This document shows, piece by piece, positions 1-12,340 of a stretch of DNA of 64,000 nt; the stretch's first letter is position 1, and each line of letters opens with the position of its first letter. Origin of the DNA: Nepenthes gracilis (Eukaryota; Streptophyta; Magnoliopsida; Caryophyllales; Nepenthaceae). The position numbers and the translations under genes were made by a program. The notes beneath the pieces were generated by a model that saw only the letters and a program-made list of their open reading frames with translations, was not told the origin of the DNA and did no database searches. The stretch spans positions 12,207,597-12,271,596 of the forward strand of contig BSYO01000028.1 in assembly GCA_033239525.1 (NCBI GenBank), in the 5' to 3' direction.

Positions 1-1300
1 CCCAAATCGTGCATGAGCGCCTTAGAGAAACATGTCAAGCGCATAGCTATTATCTCAAACACGCACAAGTGTAGAGACATGCTCCCATATGGTGTTAGCC
101 TGATTCATCAATCTAATTTTTTTTTAATTTTATTATATAATTATTTTTAAATTAATTTAAAATTATAAAAATTATGTCATAAATCAGGTTAAAAACCAAA
201 CATTACATAGCCAATTTGTCATTTGTATGATAAAAATATGATTGACCCATCAAGTATACAAATAATCTTATTTCTATTAAGATCAAACTAATTAAGAAAA
301 TAAATTATCTAATATAATATAATAAACATATATAGATTTATAATATTTAATTATTTTAATAATTGATTAAATATATATAACACGACATATGGGACCATTA
401 TTACACTGATAAATAATAAAAAAAAATTAGTAAAACTAAAACTCATGTCAAATATAAATCTATAAAAAATTATACATCAACCGTGACTAAATAATGATCA
501 TGTTTGGCCTTAGTCCAAAGGTTACTTTTCAATTACATGATTAAATTCATCATCGACTACATATAAATGATGTTATTTGTGATATGATAAATATATTTGC
601 CTACCTATGGTCACTATTGGAGTATGTTATATGAGTTTATGGGATAAAGAATAACCCCGAGGGAAAAAAAAAAAACTAGTTTAAATTTATATTAGCTTTT
701 ATCTCCAAATTTTTCTATGTTCAAAATTTAAATATGGACTTATTAAAAATTTTGTGTGTAAAATTTGGCCTCTTAAAAATTCAAAGAAATAATAAAAGTT
801 AAAGGTTCATTTTCCTACGTATAAAGTTAAGTATATAATATATATATAGACAAATATATATGGGTTTGTAAATTTCAGTAACTATACGATGATCCAATGG
901 AGTTCATTTTTTCGAAAGTGGTTCTTGGCACTTAAAAAAAACTTCTGTCTATTAAATCTTATTAAATAAATATACAGGAAGATTTAATTTTGTTAGATAT
1001 GATTAGAATAACAACAGACCAATCTTATACGAATCCAAACTAATTATGAAACTGATTCAGAGAAAGATCTCGCTGAAAATTCAGACGACTAACTGAGTGA
1101 CTGGGTAACTGAAGGTATGGAAAAGTAAGGCATTTAATGGCCAGACAAAATAAATGAGATATTTAATTCTAACAAACGGTTAGAAATAACTAATAAATGA
1201 ACAATCATATTAAAGCAAGCAATAATGGCCGAATAAATGATAAGAATTAATTGCTAAATAATTACAAAATAAATATAAGTAACTGTTATATGCCCAACAT
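1..1300. other. AT-rich intergenic DNA, no gene seen
   Basis: The stretch is strongly AT-rich, with stop codons in every frame and no recognisable domain, RNA gene or clear repeat structure. Confidence 0.6.
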
Positions 1301-1570
1301 AATTTTGGACCCCAGTCAAAAAAGGGGTATCAAATATTTTAACAAAATAATCATCTATTGTAAGTACCTCCTAACTTACTCAATTTCACACCTATCTCAT
1401 TTCCTCTTTCTTTTTATATCTTTTAATTTTTTTTATAAAGATTATTAATTTAAGCGTTAGAAAATATAATGGGAAGCGAATCACATATACATCTTATCTC
1501 TCATTAAATTATTGTGGTGTCAGGATCCAAATTTATAGTTATGCATACCAGATTCGTTTTTTTTCAGAAC
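1300..1570 (+). repeat. decayed LTR end (Tat-like family), remnant
   Basis: The run AAGATTATTAATTT, followed by GGGAAGCGAATCACA and GTGGTGTCAGGATCC, parallels the spacing and words of the LTR-like stretch at 33850-33960 and, more weakly, the LTR tail at 17900-17985. No matching partner, primer site or target duplication is visible. I read it as an old LTR fragment; this is inference from shared words. Confidence 0.3.
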
Positions 1571-3000
1571 AATCAAAGATATTATTTAATTATTTAATTT
1601 ATATAATAATTCAAATATTAGGTACATATTAATTTTATATATTTTTTTAAATAATTATTTTAACAGTAATTCTAAATAGACCAGTAGTCTTTTTGCATGT
1701 AAACACCAAGGCCCTGTTTACACGAAACAATTGTGTCTAATATTCAGAATTGAAATTAGAATTTTAAGCTTAATTTCAATTTGACCATTCGGCATCAAAT
1801 AACATTAAAATTCTAATTTCAATTTACAATTCTTTAGAATTAAAAAATAAAATAAAATAAATTTTTATAATTTTTAAAACTTAAATAAAAAATTATTATT
1901 TTATAATTAAAAATTATCAGTCATTTAATTATAATAAAATTAAATAAGATGAGATTTATTGGATCAAATATTTTTAGTTGATTAGGTCATGTAAAATTGG
2001 ATTGACAATAGTTACATTCTTTAATTTATATTTAAAAGCATAAAAAATTATTATTTAAAGATTAAAAATAAAGCATTCTAATAAAGAGTATTGTTTTAAA
2101 ATATATTAAAATAATATATATTAATAAAATTTTATGAATTTTTTAAAAAATGAGATATTATTTTAGAAATTATTTATATCATAATTCACATGTTAAATAT
2201 TTAGAATTTATATTATGTCACTTATTTTTTTTAATTTTATATATGAATTAAAAAAATTAACCAGATATTATTAACTTTATTATTTTATTTGAGAATTATA
2301 ATTTGATATGTGAACCAAATAATAAAATTAAAAATTTAACCAATTTTAATTTCTATAGTAATCAAAATTAAACTTATATTTTTAAATTTCAATTTTTATA
2401 AATCACATGAAATAATATTTCACATAAGTGTTGAGGTGATGTCATAGGCCACAAATGTCATTATATTTGGATTAATAAAAATTATTAATGAATCGACCTA
2501 ATTTTTTAAAAATTATTATTTAAATAATTGATGAATCGACCCTCTATTTATTTTGTTAAATGGCAAATTTATCATCTCACATGTATTGATTTAAATATAC
2601 TATTTATGATTGTTTTTATATTATCAATAATAAAGTAATTTAATAATTTAATAATCAGCATATAAATTTAAATCTTATAAAAGAGCCATCATTTAGATCC
2701 CCATTAAATATTTATTATAATATATTATTTATTTATTTATAATTTTTTATACTAATTTATTAATATAAATAAATAAATAAATAAATATGAGGTGGTATTC
2801 TTATAATGTTTGTATAATTAGAATTCCTGTCTTGCCATTAGCCATCATTTGCTGTCAATCATATGCTTTACGGCAGCGCTGTAAAAGAGTCAACCAAGAA
2901 AGAGTGCTGTCAGGAAGAAAGGAACAATTTGCACTGTTGAGTTTAATTATTGAGGTTTTTCTAAGTTTTATTTGTTATTTATTATTGTATTTTAAAAATT
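1571..3000. other. AT-rich intergenic DNA, no gene seen
   Basis: No coding signal is visible. The words GGCCCTGTTTACACG near 1710 resemble a hAT-type transposon terminus, but I could not find the opposite end. A short palindromic (AAAT)n hairpin lies near 2735-2785. Confidence 0.5.
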
Positions 3001-3004
3001 TGGG

Positions 3005-3590
3005 TTAATCTATAAATTAGGGGAGTGCGAATCAAATTTTTACGCTGGATTGATTTAATACATATTCGATCTTTATAATCTCGAACTTGAATATTACACA
3101 ACACAGCTGAAAATAAAAAGTTAGAGGAAAGCAGCGGGATTTACTTTCTGATTTATCCTCCGATATTTAAGTTAGTAATCATTCTTTGTAGAGAGAAAGA
3201 TAGAGTACATTTTGAATAAAATATGCGTAGAGGATTATGTATTTGTGTATACTCGGTTTAGTGGCATTTTAGATAGACAATGTCCTGGAGGATAACCTTT
3301 CTTCGGTTGGAAGATTTCATAAAGGTTCTTCCGGAGGGAGGGTCTTCCCTGCCAAACTGGCCTATTTCTCATCTCTTCCTTCTCTTCCTATTCTCCCAGG
3401 GGCCTTCTTCTTTTTCTTTTGTTGGGATAAAAGGGGATATTTATAACGTTGAACGGTGGTTGTCCTTATCCATTGACAATTACCCATAATAACTGCATGT
3501 GACAACTGTTCGTAGATAAGACTAAACGGTTGAGCGATTTCTCTTTCCGGACTGAATATACCGAACCCATCATTTATTAACAAGCTATTA
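3005..3590 (-). repeat. decayed LTR-like segment, remnant
   Basis: The words CCTCCGATATTTAAGTTAG (about 3157-3175) correspond to the CTCCGATGTTCAAGTTAG block in the LTR at 56741-57639 and the CTCCGACGCTCAAGTTAA block in the LTR at 18320-22574. The orientation is the same as those minus-strand LTRs. Ends are not resolvable. Confidence 0.3.
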
Positions 3591-3628
3591 TTATTATTAT
3601 TGTTATTATTATTATTATTATTACTATC
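3588..3628. repeat. (TTA)n microsatellite
   Basis: A run of ATT/TTA triplets with two interruptions is directly visible. Confidence 0.8.
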
Positions 3629-4019
3629 ACTGTTAAATATAAAATAATATTTTTTTAATTAATTTTACTAAAAGGAGTAACAGTAATCAAACACATCCTT
3701 TTTTAAGTTTTTAAACGTTAAAACTCCATTATCCATTATAAGGAGCCGCTGCTCTGTTATGGCGTCGTCTTCTTTGTGTTTCAGTCGTTCGTTCGGCTAT
3801 GGCTGCCAAGACGCTTGTTGCTTCTCTGCAGAAAGAATCTTCATATTGAGAGTAATGCGAGATTTTGTAAGTTTTGCACTGAATGACCTATCGTCTGACT
3901 AGCTTGATGTTAGCGTGAGGATTCGCTCGAATAAAGAATTGGAAAAGCACATGAAAATGCCGGCCAATGATATAATAATTTTGATGTAATTTTTAGGTTA
4001 GATTTATAGTATTCTAAAT

Positions 4020-5260
4020 AGAATAAGTGCCACATGAGCAGAAAGACTTGAGAAAAGAAAAAATATGAAGTTTTTTATATTTGATTGAAATCTAAATTGG
4101 GTTTCATTATTTGGTGAATTTGGATATATTTTTCTAATTTCAGTTATAATTTTTTACATTTTAAACAAAATAAACGTTACACGAACAGAGAGAATGGTGA
4201 AAAGAAATAATATAAAGGTTTTTAACATCTGATTGAAATCTAAATTAGGTTTCATTATTCGATGAATTTGGATATATTTTTTTAGTTTCAGTTGTAATTT
4301 TTAGCATTTTAAACAGAATAAGCGGTTACAAAATAGAGAGAATAGAGAATAAAAAAGAATATGAAGGTTTTTAATATCTGATTGAAATCTAATTTGAGTT
4401 TCATCATTAGTGAATTTGGATATTTTTTTCTAATTTCAGTTGTAATTTTTGCATTATAAAACAGAATAAGCATTACACGAACAGAGAGAATAAAAAAAAT
4501 AAAGAATACGAAGGTTTTTAGTATCTGATTGAAATCTAAATTAGGTTTCATCATTCGGTGAATTTGGATATATTTTTCTAATTTCAATTATAATTTTTTG
4601 CATTTTAAATGGAATAAGCGTTACACGAACAGAGAGAATGGAAAAAAGAAATAATATGAAGGTTTTTAGTATCTGATTGAAATCTAAATTGGGTTTCATC
4701 ATTCGGTGAATTTGGATATATTTTTTTAATTTTAGCTGTAATTTTTTGTATTTTAAATAGAATAAGCGTTACACGAATAGAGAGAATGGAAAAAAGAAAA
4801 AATATGAAGGTTTTTAGCATTTGATTGAAATCTAAAATAGGTTTTATTATTCGGTAAATTTGGATATAATTTTTTAGTTTCAGTTGTAATTTTTAGCATT
4901 TTAAACAGAATAAGCGTTACACAAATAGAGAGAATGGAGAATAAAAAAGAATATGAAGGTTTTTAATATCTGATTGAAATCTAATTTAGGTTTCATCATT
5001 CGACAAATTTGGATATATTTTTCTAATTTTACTTGTAATTTTTAGCATTTTAAGCAGAATAAGTGTTACCTGAACAGTGAGAATGGAGAAAAGAAAGAAT
5101 ATAAAGGTTTTTAGTATCCAGTTGAAATCTAAATTGAGTTTTATCATTTGGTAAATTCAGATATATTTTTCAAGTTTCGGTTGTAATTTTTAGCATTTCA
5201 AACTAAATAAGCGTTACACGAATAGAGAGAATGGAGAAAAGAGAGAATATAAAGGTTTTT
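4020..5260. repeat. tandem array, about 148-bp unit (left part)
   Basis: A unit containing GGTTTTTAGTATCTGATTG, then GAATTTGGATATATTTTTC, then GCGTTACACGAACAGAGAG recurs about every 147-150 bases. The GAATTTGGATAT word falls near 4113, 4263, 4410, 4558, 4704, 4851, 5002 and 5150. The array is interrupted at 5260 by an LTR insertion and resumes at 7878. Reading frames inside it are by-products of the repeat and show no protein signal. Confidence 0.85.
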
Positions 5261-7877
5261 TGTGACGTACCGTATTTTGAACTGAAAATTCGGCAACGTT
5301 TTGACTGTAATACAGTCATCGACTCAATACAAAACCTGAAAATATACTGTACAATATACATGATCCACAATATTCACAATACATAGGATCCAAAAAACTA
5401 TAAAATCTGACGTGACACCAACGTCATCAGTCCGATACGACATTGGCTGAGACAAGATGCTATTATGTGCCAAACAAACCATACTATCCTACGAAACCAT
5501 CTATGTTAATCAATACAGCAGAAACTATACTACGGGTATATCATCATCATCGTCATTATCATATCCATACATCTATGAATAAAATCTATCATAAATACAA
5601 ATTATTTCATCAAAAAGCACAAAATCACATAACTAAGTCTATAAGGTCATCTTCAACGTTTTCGAGAGCCTAACCGACTCAAATCCTCTACCCTACCGTA
5701 TCGGGTGTAACTTATACTCATTTGACGGGAGAAAAAATAACAATGGTGAATAAAAAATTCAGTAAAACACGTATATCTATCAAAGAATATGCAAAATCTC
5801 ATAATTCAAAAACACAATAATACATATACAAGGGAACAAAGATGTATATGAGATTGTAAAATATGGTTCAAAAAAGAATGATTTTTTCGTTCATTCTAAA
5901 TTTTGTTAGTTCTTTTCTTTTATTTTTTCTTAGTTATCAAATCATGCCAAAAACTTATATCATTTGGGGACTAAGAGTAAGTAGGCCTTACTGGCTAAAG
6001 GAACGATCGGTCGTAACCTGGATTGTATTTATTTCTACACAATTAAAAGACATCTCCTCCTATTTAAGACCCAAAAATGGGCCATCTACATACAATCCTC
6101 ATAGATGGGGCCAATAGCCACAAGTGGCACTAAAACAAACAATGACCTTCCACTATAATATATTGAGACATGTCAAGAATATCACCTACTATAAAATACA
6201 GTCAGGATAATCCTTGAGTTTTTATTGTAATATCTATGACATGCCAAAATATACCATCTGTTGAACAATCATCAGTCCAATTTCTTAATTTCTTATTTCT
6301 TTAAGAAATTCTACTTTTAAGCACAAAATGCTACTTTCCTACTCTACTGCAAAACAGTTCAATCGGTCCATTAATTCTTCATTCTGGAAAACGTTTCATA
6401 AGTTAATCAGTTTTTTATTCCGGAGAACGATTTAATTAGTTCATCACTTAATTGCAAAATATCCCTTCTTAGTTCTTTTTCCATAAAACTTATTCAAATT
6501 CATATTTTCATAATCCTCGTGAGTTTAAATCTTCATATATTCTTAATTTTATACATAATTTCCTTTGAAATTTAAAAGAATTAGGAAATCCTTTTTCATA
6601 TTAAGCCAAACAAAACTATCAAAAATCTTTAATAAAATGCGGATAATTAGTTCTTATGATTTTACGTTTTTTCATACTTATAATTTCATTCATAATTACC
6701 ATAAAACTTGAAGCATATAAGAAATTTTTACCGTCTTGAGCCAAATATAATTTTAGAACTTTCGGTAACAAATACATTCACAAACGCATGTAACATAATT
6801 TCTGAAGCATATATAAGATAACATAATTAATATACACGTGATTAAACATCATTGTTCATATCCGATAGTATTTTTGGAATACGTAAAATTATCATATATA
6901 ATTCTATGGGCATAAATACTAAATATACGGGGTGCCCGCATCTATAAAATTAGAATTATGAATTTTCAAAATCAAATCATGTATAAATTACAATTAATTC
7001 GGATAAAATCCAAAAGAGGCGCAGGTCAGAGTTCCAATAAGTATAAAACTATACAAAACTTTCAATTCGGATACCCAATTGATAAATTATTATGTTCAAG
7101 GAACAGGTAACAATATTCTAAAATCAATTTACACAAACGTCCCAAAATAATTTGTGAAATCGTTCGGGGTGCAAGGTTAGGGTTTCATGTCCTAAAACCG
7201 ATCAAAACTACAAAATCGGGTATAAAATTCACATATATGTATGTTCAAGTCATGGATTTTCATTATCTAAACCCAAATCATGCATAAAATCCAAAATAAA
7301 TAGGTAAAATAGTTTGGGCATTGGTTAGGATTTTTGGGTGCAAAAATCCACACAAATCTCACAAATTCAATATGAAATAGAAATATTTTTATACTTAGAT
7401 CATGGGTAATACAAAATATAAAATTATTTGGATATCGGAATGAAGATACCTGAAGAAAATGGAACAAAACTGTAAAAAAATAAAACAGAAAAGTATATGT
7501 ACACTTATCTAAACCCGATCTATCACTTTTCTAACTGGTTTCAAACCATATTCGAAACCCGGGGACCTACATTTCTTCTTTTTCTCTCTTCTCCTTATGC
7601 CCCCTCTCTCTTCCGTGTGTGGAGGTCGAAGATGAGCAGAATGAAACCCTCGCGAGTTTATATACCCCGAGTCGGCTCTCAAGCGTTGGCCAAGCACGGG
7701 GTAGGCTCACCCCCTTGCCTCTAGCACCTACCTCGAGCGCTTAAGCGCTTGGTGGGCCTACTCGGTCAATTCGTCCCTCGATCCTGGAATTTAATTTTTT
7801 CACATGAATTAAATTCAACCTTGTTCATATTAACTTAATTACCCGCAATTACGATATTCAAAAATCGGTACATTATA
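5261..7877 (+). mobile_element. solo-LTR-like insertion inside the tandem array
   Basis: The insert begins TGTGACGTACCGTATTTT and ends AAAATCGGTACATTATA, an imperfect inverted match at its two ends. It is flanked by TTTTT (5256-5260 and 7878-7882), and the tandem-array sequence continues exactly across it (GGTTTTT before, AGTATCC after). A TATA-like motif TTTATATACC sits near 7656, about 220 bases before the right end, as expected for a plus-oriented LTR. No gag, pol or other coding domain was seen, so a solo LTR is the simplest reading. It shares internal words (ATAGATGGGGCC, CAAAATATACC) with the insert at 39325-41301. Confidence 0.7.
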
Positions 7878-8075
7878 TTTTTAGTATCCGGTTGAGATCT
7901 AAATTAAGTTTTATCATTTGGTAAATTTGGATATATTTTTTTAGTTTCAGTTGTAACTTTTAGCATTTTAAACAAAATAAGCAATAGAAAAGTTTTCAGT
8001 AGCTGGTTGAATTCTAAATTGAGTTTCATCATTTGACAATTTCGAATATATTTTTTTAGTTTCAGTTGTACGACG
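7878..8075. repeat. tandem array, about 148-bp unit (right part)
   Basis: The repeat words AGTATCCGGTTG, AAATTTGGATATATTTTT and TTTCAGTTGTA resume immediately after the LTR insertion, in phase with the last unit before it. A second, shorter unit follows and the array then stops. Confidence 0.8.
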
Positions 8076-9531
8076 TTTTACTAATTGATTCTTTATTTTT
8101 TATTATATTCTATGATTATGAGTAATTGTATGCATTAGGGTTAGTATTTAATTATTATTCATATAACTTGTTATAAATAATTATTGAAAAGAGTTATTTG
8201 TAACCATATACTTAATAGTAGATCTATTTGAATATTATCACGTGATTTTTTATTAATTGAGAATATTTTTTTATGTTAAATATTTATTTTATAACTTATA
8301 TGCTTTGTTATATTTGTATAAAAGAAAAATATTTAATTAATTAATTTTATAAAATTAAACTAATCTTATCAGCTGAAATCTTGGTATGAAATTAAACATA
8401 TAATGTGCTGGTAAACTAATCAAAAATCATATGAAAATTTAATTAGGAGTTCAGTGTATTAAATCGTTACTTTTTTTATGTCAATTGAGACATGGGATGT
8501 ATTAAATTGGCAAAATTAATTTATTTTTATACATGTAAATAATAAAATTAACTCAAATTAATATTTGATGTATCATAGGATTTAAATTATTGTATAAATT
8601 AATGAGCCAATAACTGTCCGATGAATCTGAAACGGGTCTGATCTCTATACACTTTTAATTTGAATCTTGTACAATACAATAAAATACGATCAAAGAATTA
8701 GCAAAATTCACTCATCAATATATCATTCAACGCTTAAATCAGAATTTTTCATTAAGCAAAAAAAAAAAAAAAAGGAGGATGCAAGTACAAATGCTTGTAA
8801 AAGTAGTTTTTGTTTGTAGTGTGCGATTTTTATAAAACGTCTTAGTGAGTGAGTGTATACTTTTAGCGTTTTGAGTTTGTCTTAGTTAGTCTTTATTTAG
8901 TTAAGCTTCGTCATCTTTTTCCTATTGGGAATGAGAACTTTATATAAAAATTAGAGGGAATTAATTTTTTCGTCACAACCGCTTAAAAAACCGTCGAATG
9001 GATAAAATGTCATTCACCAACGGATCCAACTGACGCCTCAAATCGTTGAATCCAAATAAGAGAAGAAAACCGTTTCGATCGTTAATGTTGATTCTGCCTT
9101 CTTTCAAAGAGTAAACTATTTGAATAGGGTCAACAGATTTGTCTGCCAATCTTGGGCTGTATGGACCAACTGAGCCTCCATTCTTTTAATGGTCGGATAC
9201 TTCCACTGTTTTTCTTAGGTTGTGAATAACTATATCCATTAATATTAAATGTTAAATTGAACAAATTTAAAAAGATAAAAAATAAAATTAATAATTTTAC
9301 CCTTTATTCCAGTGGATAAATTCCATAATTGAAACATGAAGGACTTCTTACCAAAGCAAAATAAATAAAAACAAAAATGTAAAAAATATTTTAAAAAAAT
9401 CACCCAAGATAAAATTAACCATAATTTAATATTAAATAACACATTAGACAAATAGGCCAATTTATTTATTTATTTTTGGTCAGCTAAAAATCTTGTGCGT
9501 CGTCGTTTTACAAGACAAAGACCTAAGTGCC
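8076..9531. other. intergenic DNA with a possible LTR remnant; no gene seen
   Basis: AT-rich and non-coding. Around 8625-8760 the words TTGAATCTTGTACAATACAATAAAATAC resemble those at 57700-57740 and suggest an old LTR piece. A poly(A) run lies at 8760-8773. The last part is the downstream flank of the VQ gene; repeated ATTT at about 9460-9475 would read as AATAAA-type polyadenylation signals on the minus strand. Confidence 0.45.
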
Positions 9532-10221
9532 TTAGAAATTTAAGTCTGAGACACGAGGTGAGGTGACCGGAAATAATGGAAGAAGCGGCGGAACCGACTC
9601 TCTGGCGGAGGAAATCGGAGACGGGTGGAAGTAGAAGCCTTTTTCAGCAATAGCCCTCTCCTCCTGCGACGAGTTTCCGACCGACGGAGAGCTCTTATCG
9701 AACGGGTCCTCGGCCAACGGCGTAACGGGGCTGAGTGTTAGCGACGGGAAATCAAGCAAGCTCGGGGACGAGATCTCCGGCTTCCGAGGAGAGAAGGCAC
9801 TGCTCGGAGAGAAATTCGCCGTGGAAGGGCTAATCATAAGGTTGTTTCTGAGGATGTTTCTTCTCTCATAGAGCTTAAACCCCTGTTTTTTGGGGGCAGA
9901 TTTAATGGGCGGAATCACAAAATTCTTTGAAGGAGGTGTCGGGAGATGATCGTTGGCCTGTTTGGATAAATTCTTGGATGTTTCCGACGATCCCGTCAGC
10001 ATTTGAACTACTTGTTTGAACGAAGAGGTGTCTGCTGTGACGAATGTCGTTTGGTATGGGCTAATTGGTTCAGATCTGACGGTGGGTATGTGGGTCTGAA
10101 ATTGGCCTCCTCCATTAACGGCGGCGGCGGCGCCGGTGGTGAATCTGTTAATCCCGTTGGTGCCCGGGGAGTTTATGGGAGATGGGTTTTCTCTCTCTTG
10201 AAGTCTTGAGGTGATTTCCAT
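9532..10221 (-). CDS. VQ-motif protein, VQ4/VQ13 (MVQ) type
   Basis: Intronless gene for 229 residues. The VQ core FKQVVQMLTG lies at residues 68-77, preceded by TFVTADTSS, which matches FxxxVQxxTG. Further family blocks are GFKLYERRN (about 114-122), SPRKPEISSPSLLDFPSLTL (about 144-163) and the C-terminal LPLFPVTSPRVS. These blocks, in this order, are those of the Arabidopsis VQ4/VQ13 group, nuclear regulators that bind WRKY factors and are phosphorylated by MPK3/MPK6. Many Ser-Pro sites are visible (for example in PISPYQ, SPRK and TSPRV), in line with MAP-kinase control. I chose the ATG at 10221 because MEITSRLQ starts where family members start; an upstream in-frame ATG at 10368 would add 49 residues of low similarity. 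WRKY binding and kinase targeting are family knowledge, not seen here. Confidence 0.92.
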   Translation of the reverse strand: MEITSRLQERENPSPINSPGTNGINRFTTGAAAAVNGGGQFQTHIPTVRSEPISPYQTTFVTADTSSFKQVVQMLTGSSETSKNLSKQANDHLPTPPSKNFVIPPIKSAPKKQGFKLYERRNILRNNLMISPSTANFSPSSAFSPRKPEISSPSLLDFPSLTLSPVTPLAEDPFDKSSPSVGNSSQEERAIAEKGFYFHPSPISSARESVPPLLPLFPVTSPRVSDLNF

Positions 10222-10952
10222 TTGTGGGTCTAATCTCTCAAAACGCACGACGAAGAGGGCGCCGGCGGGCGCCGGCGGAGGAGAAGAGTTGGGTGAGTTG
10301 AAAAACAAGGGTTGATGAGTAGGGCAATGTCCTTTTAATTGGTTCTTGTCTTCCCTTTTATTGCTCATTTGATAAGGTGCCCAGCGAAGGGTATAACGGG
10401 GAAAAAACAAATAAATTCAAATTTTGAAAAATTCAAATTTATTTATTTTTTTAAATTTTGCTAAAAGTTTCACTAAATTCATTATAATTTTTTTAATCAA
10501 AAAACAAATATATTATAATAAAATTCCCAAAATAGATTTTTATTTAAATTTTATTTTTTTTATTTTTTAGAGTTTGTGGATCAATCATATGACATAAATC
10601 ATAGTTAATTTAATATAAAATACTATTTTAATAAAATAAATACTAAAATTTGCTAAAATTAAAAATATTTTTTGGCATTTTTTTGACCTATTAAATATGG
10701 CAATTTGCTTAAACAGTCCACACAAAATGACACATGAAATAAGCTTCAACAGTCAAACCCACCTAAGTTCAGTGCACCTTCGTACAAGCATTAATTTAAA
10801 ATTATTTATATTTAAATTGAAATTATATATTTTAAATTTCTTTTAAAAAATTCTATTTCAAAATAGAAAATTTCATCACGGGCTTCTGTTTAAATTAAAA
10901 ATTAAAATTTTCAAAATCCAACTCATTTTAATGTATATTTTACAGCCCTTTA
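10222..10952. other. upstream region of the VQ gene; AT-rich, no gene seen
   Basis: This region contains the presumed minus-strand promoter and leader of the VQ gene, with a GC-rich stretch to about 10400. Beyond that it is AT-rich DNA with no coding signal. No confident TATA box was identified. Confidence 0.45.
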
Positions 10953-11096
10953 ATATACCTTCATATTGCGGTCGTTCTGTTTCTTGAATATTTTATTCAC
11001 GAGTATTTGATAAGTGACACATACATTCTTTAGACCGAAAGGCATGACCTAATAGTAGTAGTTGCCTTGGCCGGTCATGAATGAGGTGTGTTCCTC
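10953..11096 (-). pseudogene. Ty3/gypsy reverse transcriptase fragment
   Basis: Read on the minus strand, 48 codons with one internal stop show the RT core words SFMTGQGNYYY, then VMPFGLKN, then TYQILVNK, ending just before the catalytic YVDD region (NMKVY). This is the RT segment of Tat-type gypsy elements. Nothing else of the element is attached, so it is an orphan relic. Confidence 0.8.
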
Positions 11097-11220
11097 GTCT
11101 TTTCCTGCCTCTCCATAGTCCCACCAACAGCATGAACAGGCTTGCCGGCGGTTTGGGCACCTTGCGCCTCCTACACAAGAAATAAAAAACTCTCATATCT
11201 TCTGACAGCCATTGGAATCA

Positions 11221-11286
11221 AAAGAATTCAACAATTGTATCAGTTATAACAATATATTCTACCTCATCTCTTGATTGAGCTATCAC
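11221..11286 (-). pseudogene. possible Ty1/copia RNase H fragment
   Basis: Twenty-two open codons on the minus strand read like the copia RNase H block around EVEY...TDT. The same block is clearer at 34522-34749. It lies next to, but belongs to a different superfamily from, the gypsy RT fragment at 10953-11096. Short, so only suggestive. Confidence 0.4.
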
Positions 11287-11289
11287 ATA

Positions 11290-12340
11290 TTACTTTTTCT
11301 GTGCAAAAAAATAAGAAATGTAGGTAATGGGTAATGTTTGAGATCACTATTGATTTTTAGGACGGTTTAATATTATCTATTTATCTGTTTTTATATAAAT
11401 TTATTAATATAAATAAATAAATAAAATAAATATTATAAAAAATAATTAAAATATATTTATACAAAACCATTCTTAAATAATTAGCCGATTCTATTGGAGT
11501 CAAAAAAAGGAAATATGAAGGTTAAAATTGTAATTTGCCGAGGGAATATCATATTTTTAGTTCAATTTTCTTGATATATTATTAGATAATATTGTGCCAA
11601 AAATATTTAAGTAATACTTTTAGTTATATTTAAAATACTTTTAAATAACATAATACTTGTTTATTAAATTATTTTTATATAAATTTATAAATAATGTATT
11701 ACTTTATAAAAAATATAACGTCCATCTATTTATTTATACCTAATTTGTTACAATGTTAAAAAAATATGGCATTTATTTATTTATTTAATATTTATTTTTA
11801 TATGTATATTAATATAAATAAATTTAAAAAAAATATTTATAATATAAAATATATTAAAAATAATAAAAAAATATATATATCACATTAACATCACTGTATT
11901 CTAGAAGCGCATTGACTTCCGTGCCCATTGTAATTTTATTTATTTATTTATTTAAAAAATATTTAATATACGTGAGTACTATACGGTCTAAAAATAAAGC
12001 TTTATTATCACGAATAAAAATAAATAGATTGCCTTTTTTAATGATAATTTATTAATATTTTAGATAAATATTTAGTTTTTAAATTTATTTCTTAAAATCA
12101 TATCTCAATTAAATTAATCTGTTTATTAATTTAAATATTTTAAGTAATATTTTTTGTATGAGTGTAGGCTGTTTATGGTCTGTTTAGTTGAAAAAAATAA
12201 TTTTTAAATTTTTATTTTTTAGTTTTTTAATTTCTTCTATTATTTTTAAATTTCTTTTAAAAAAACATGTTTAATTATTTTTATTAAAAATGTAAATAAT
12301 TTAGAAATATTTTGTCCTTTTATTAGTGTTGTGTTCTTAG
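11290..12340. other. AT-rich intergenic DNA, no gene seen
   Basis: Very AT-rich with short (AAAT)n palindromes near 11375-11430 and 11760-11830, similar to the hairpins in the 35-36 kb region. No coding signal. Confidence 0.5.

Noticed and set aside
3760..3860. Possible small exon starting ATGGCGTCGTCTTC with a GTAAGT donor about 110 bases later
   Set aside because: Only about 36 codons, no similarity, no downstream partner exon before the tandem array.
4309..4820. Two minus-strand hydrophobic frames
   Set aside because: They repeat each other because they sit in the 148-base tandem array.
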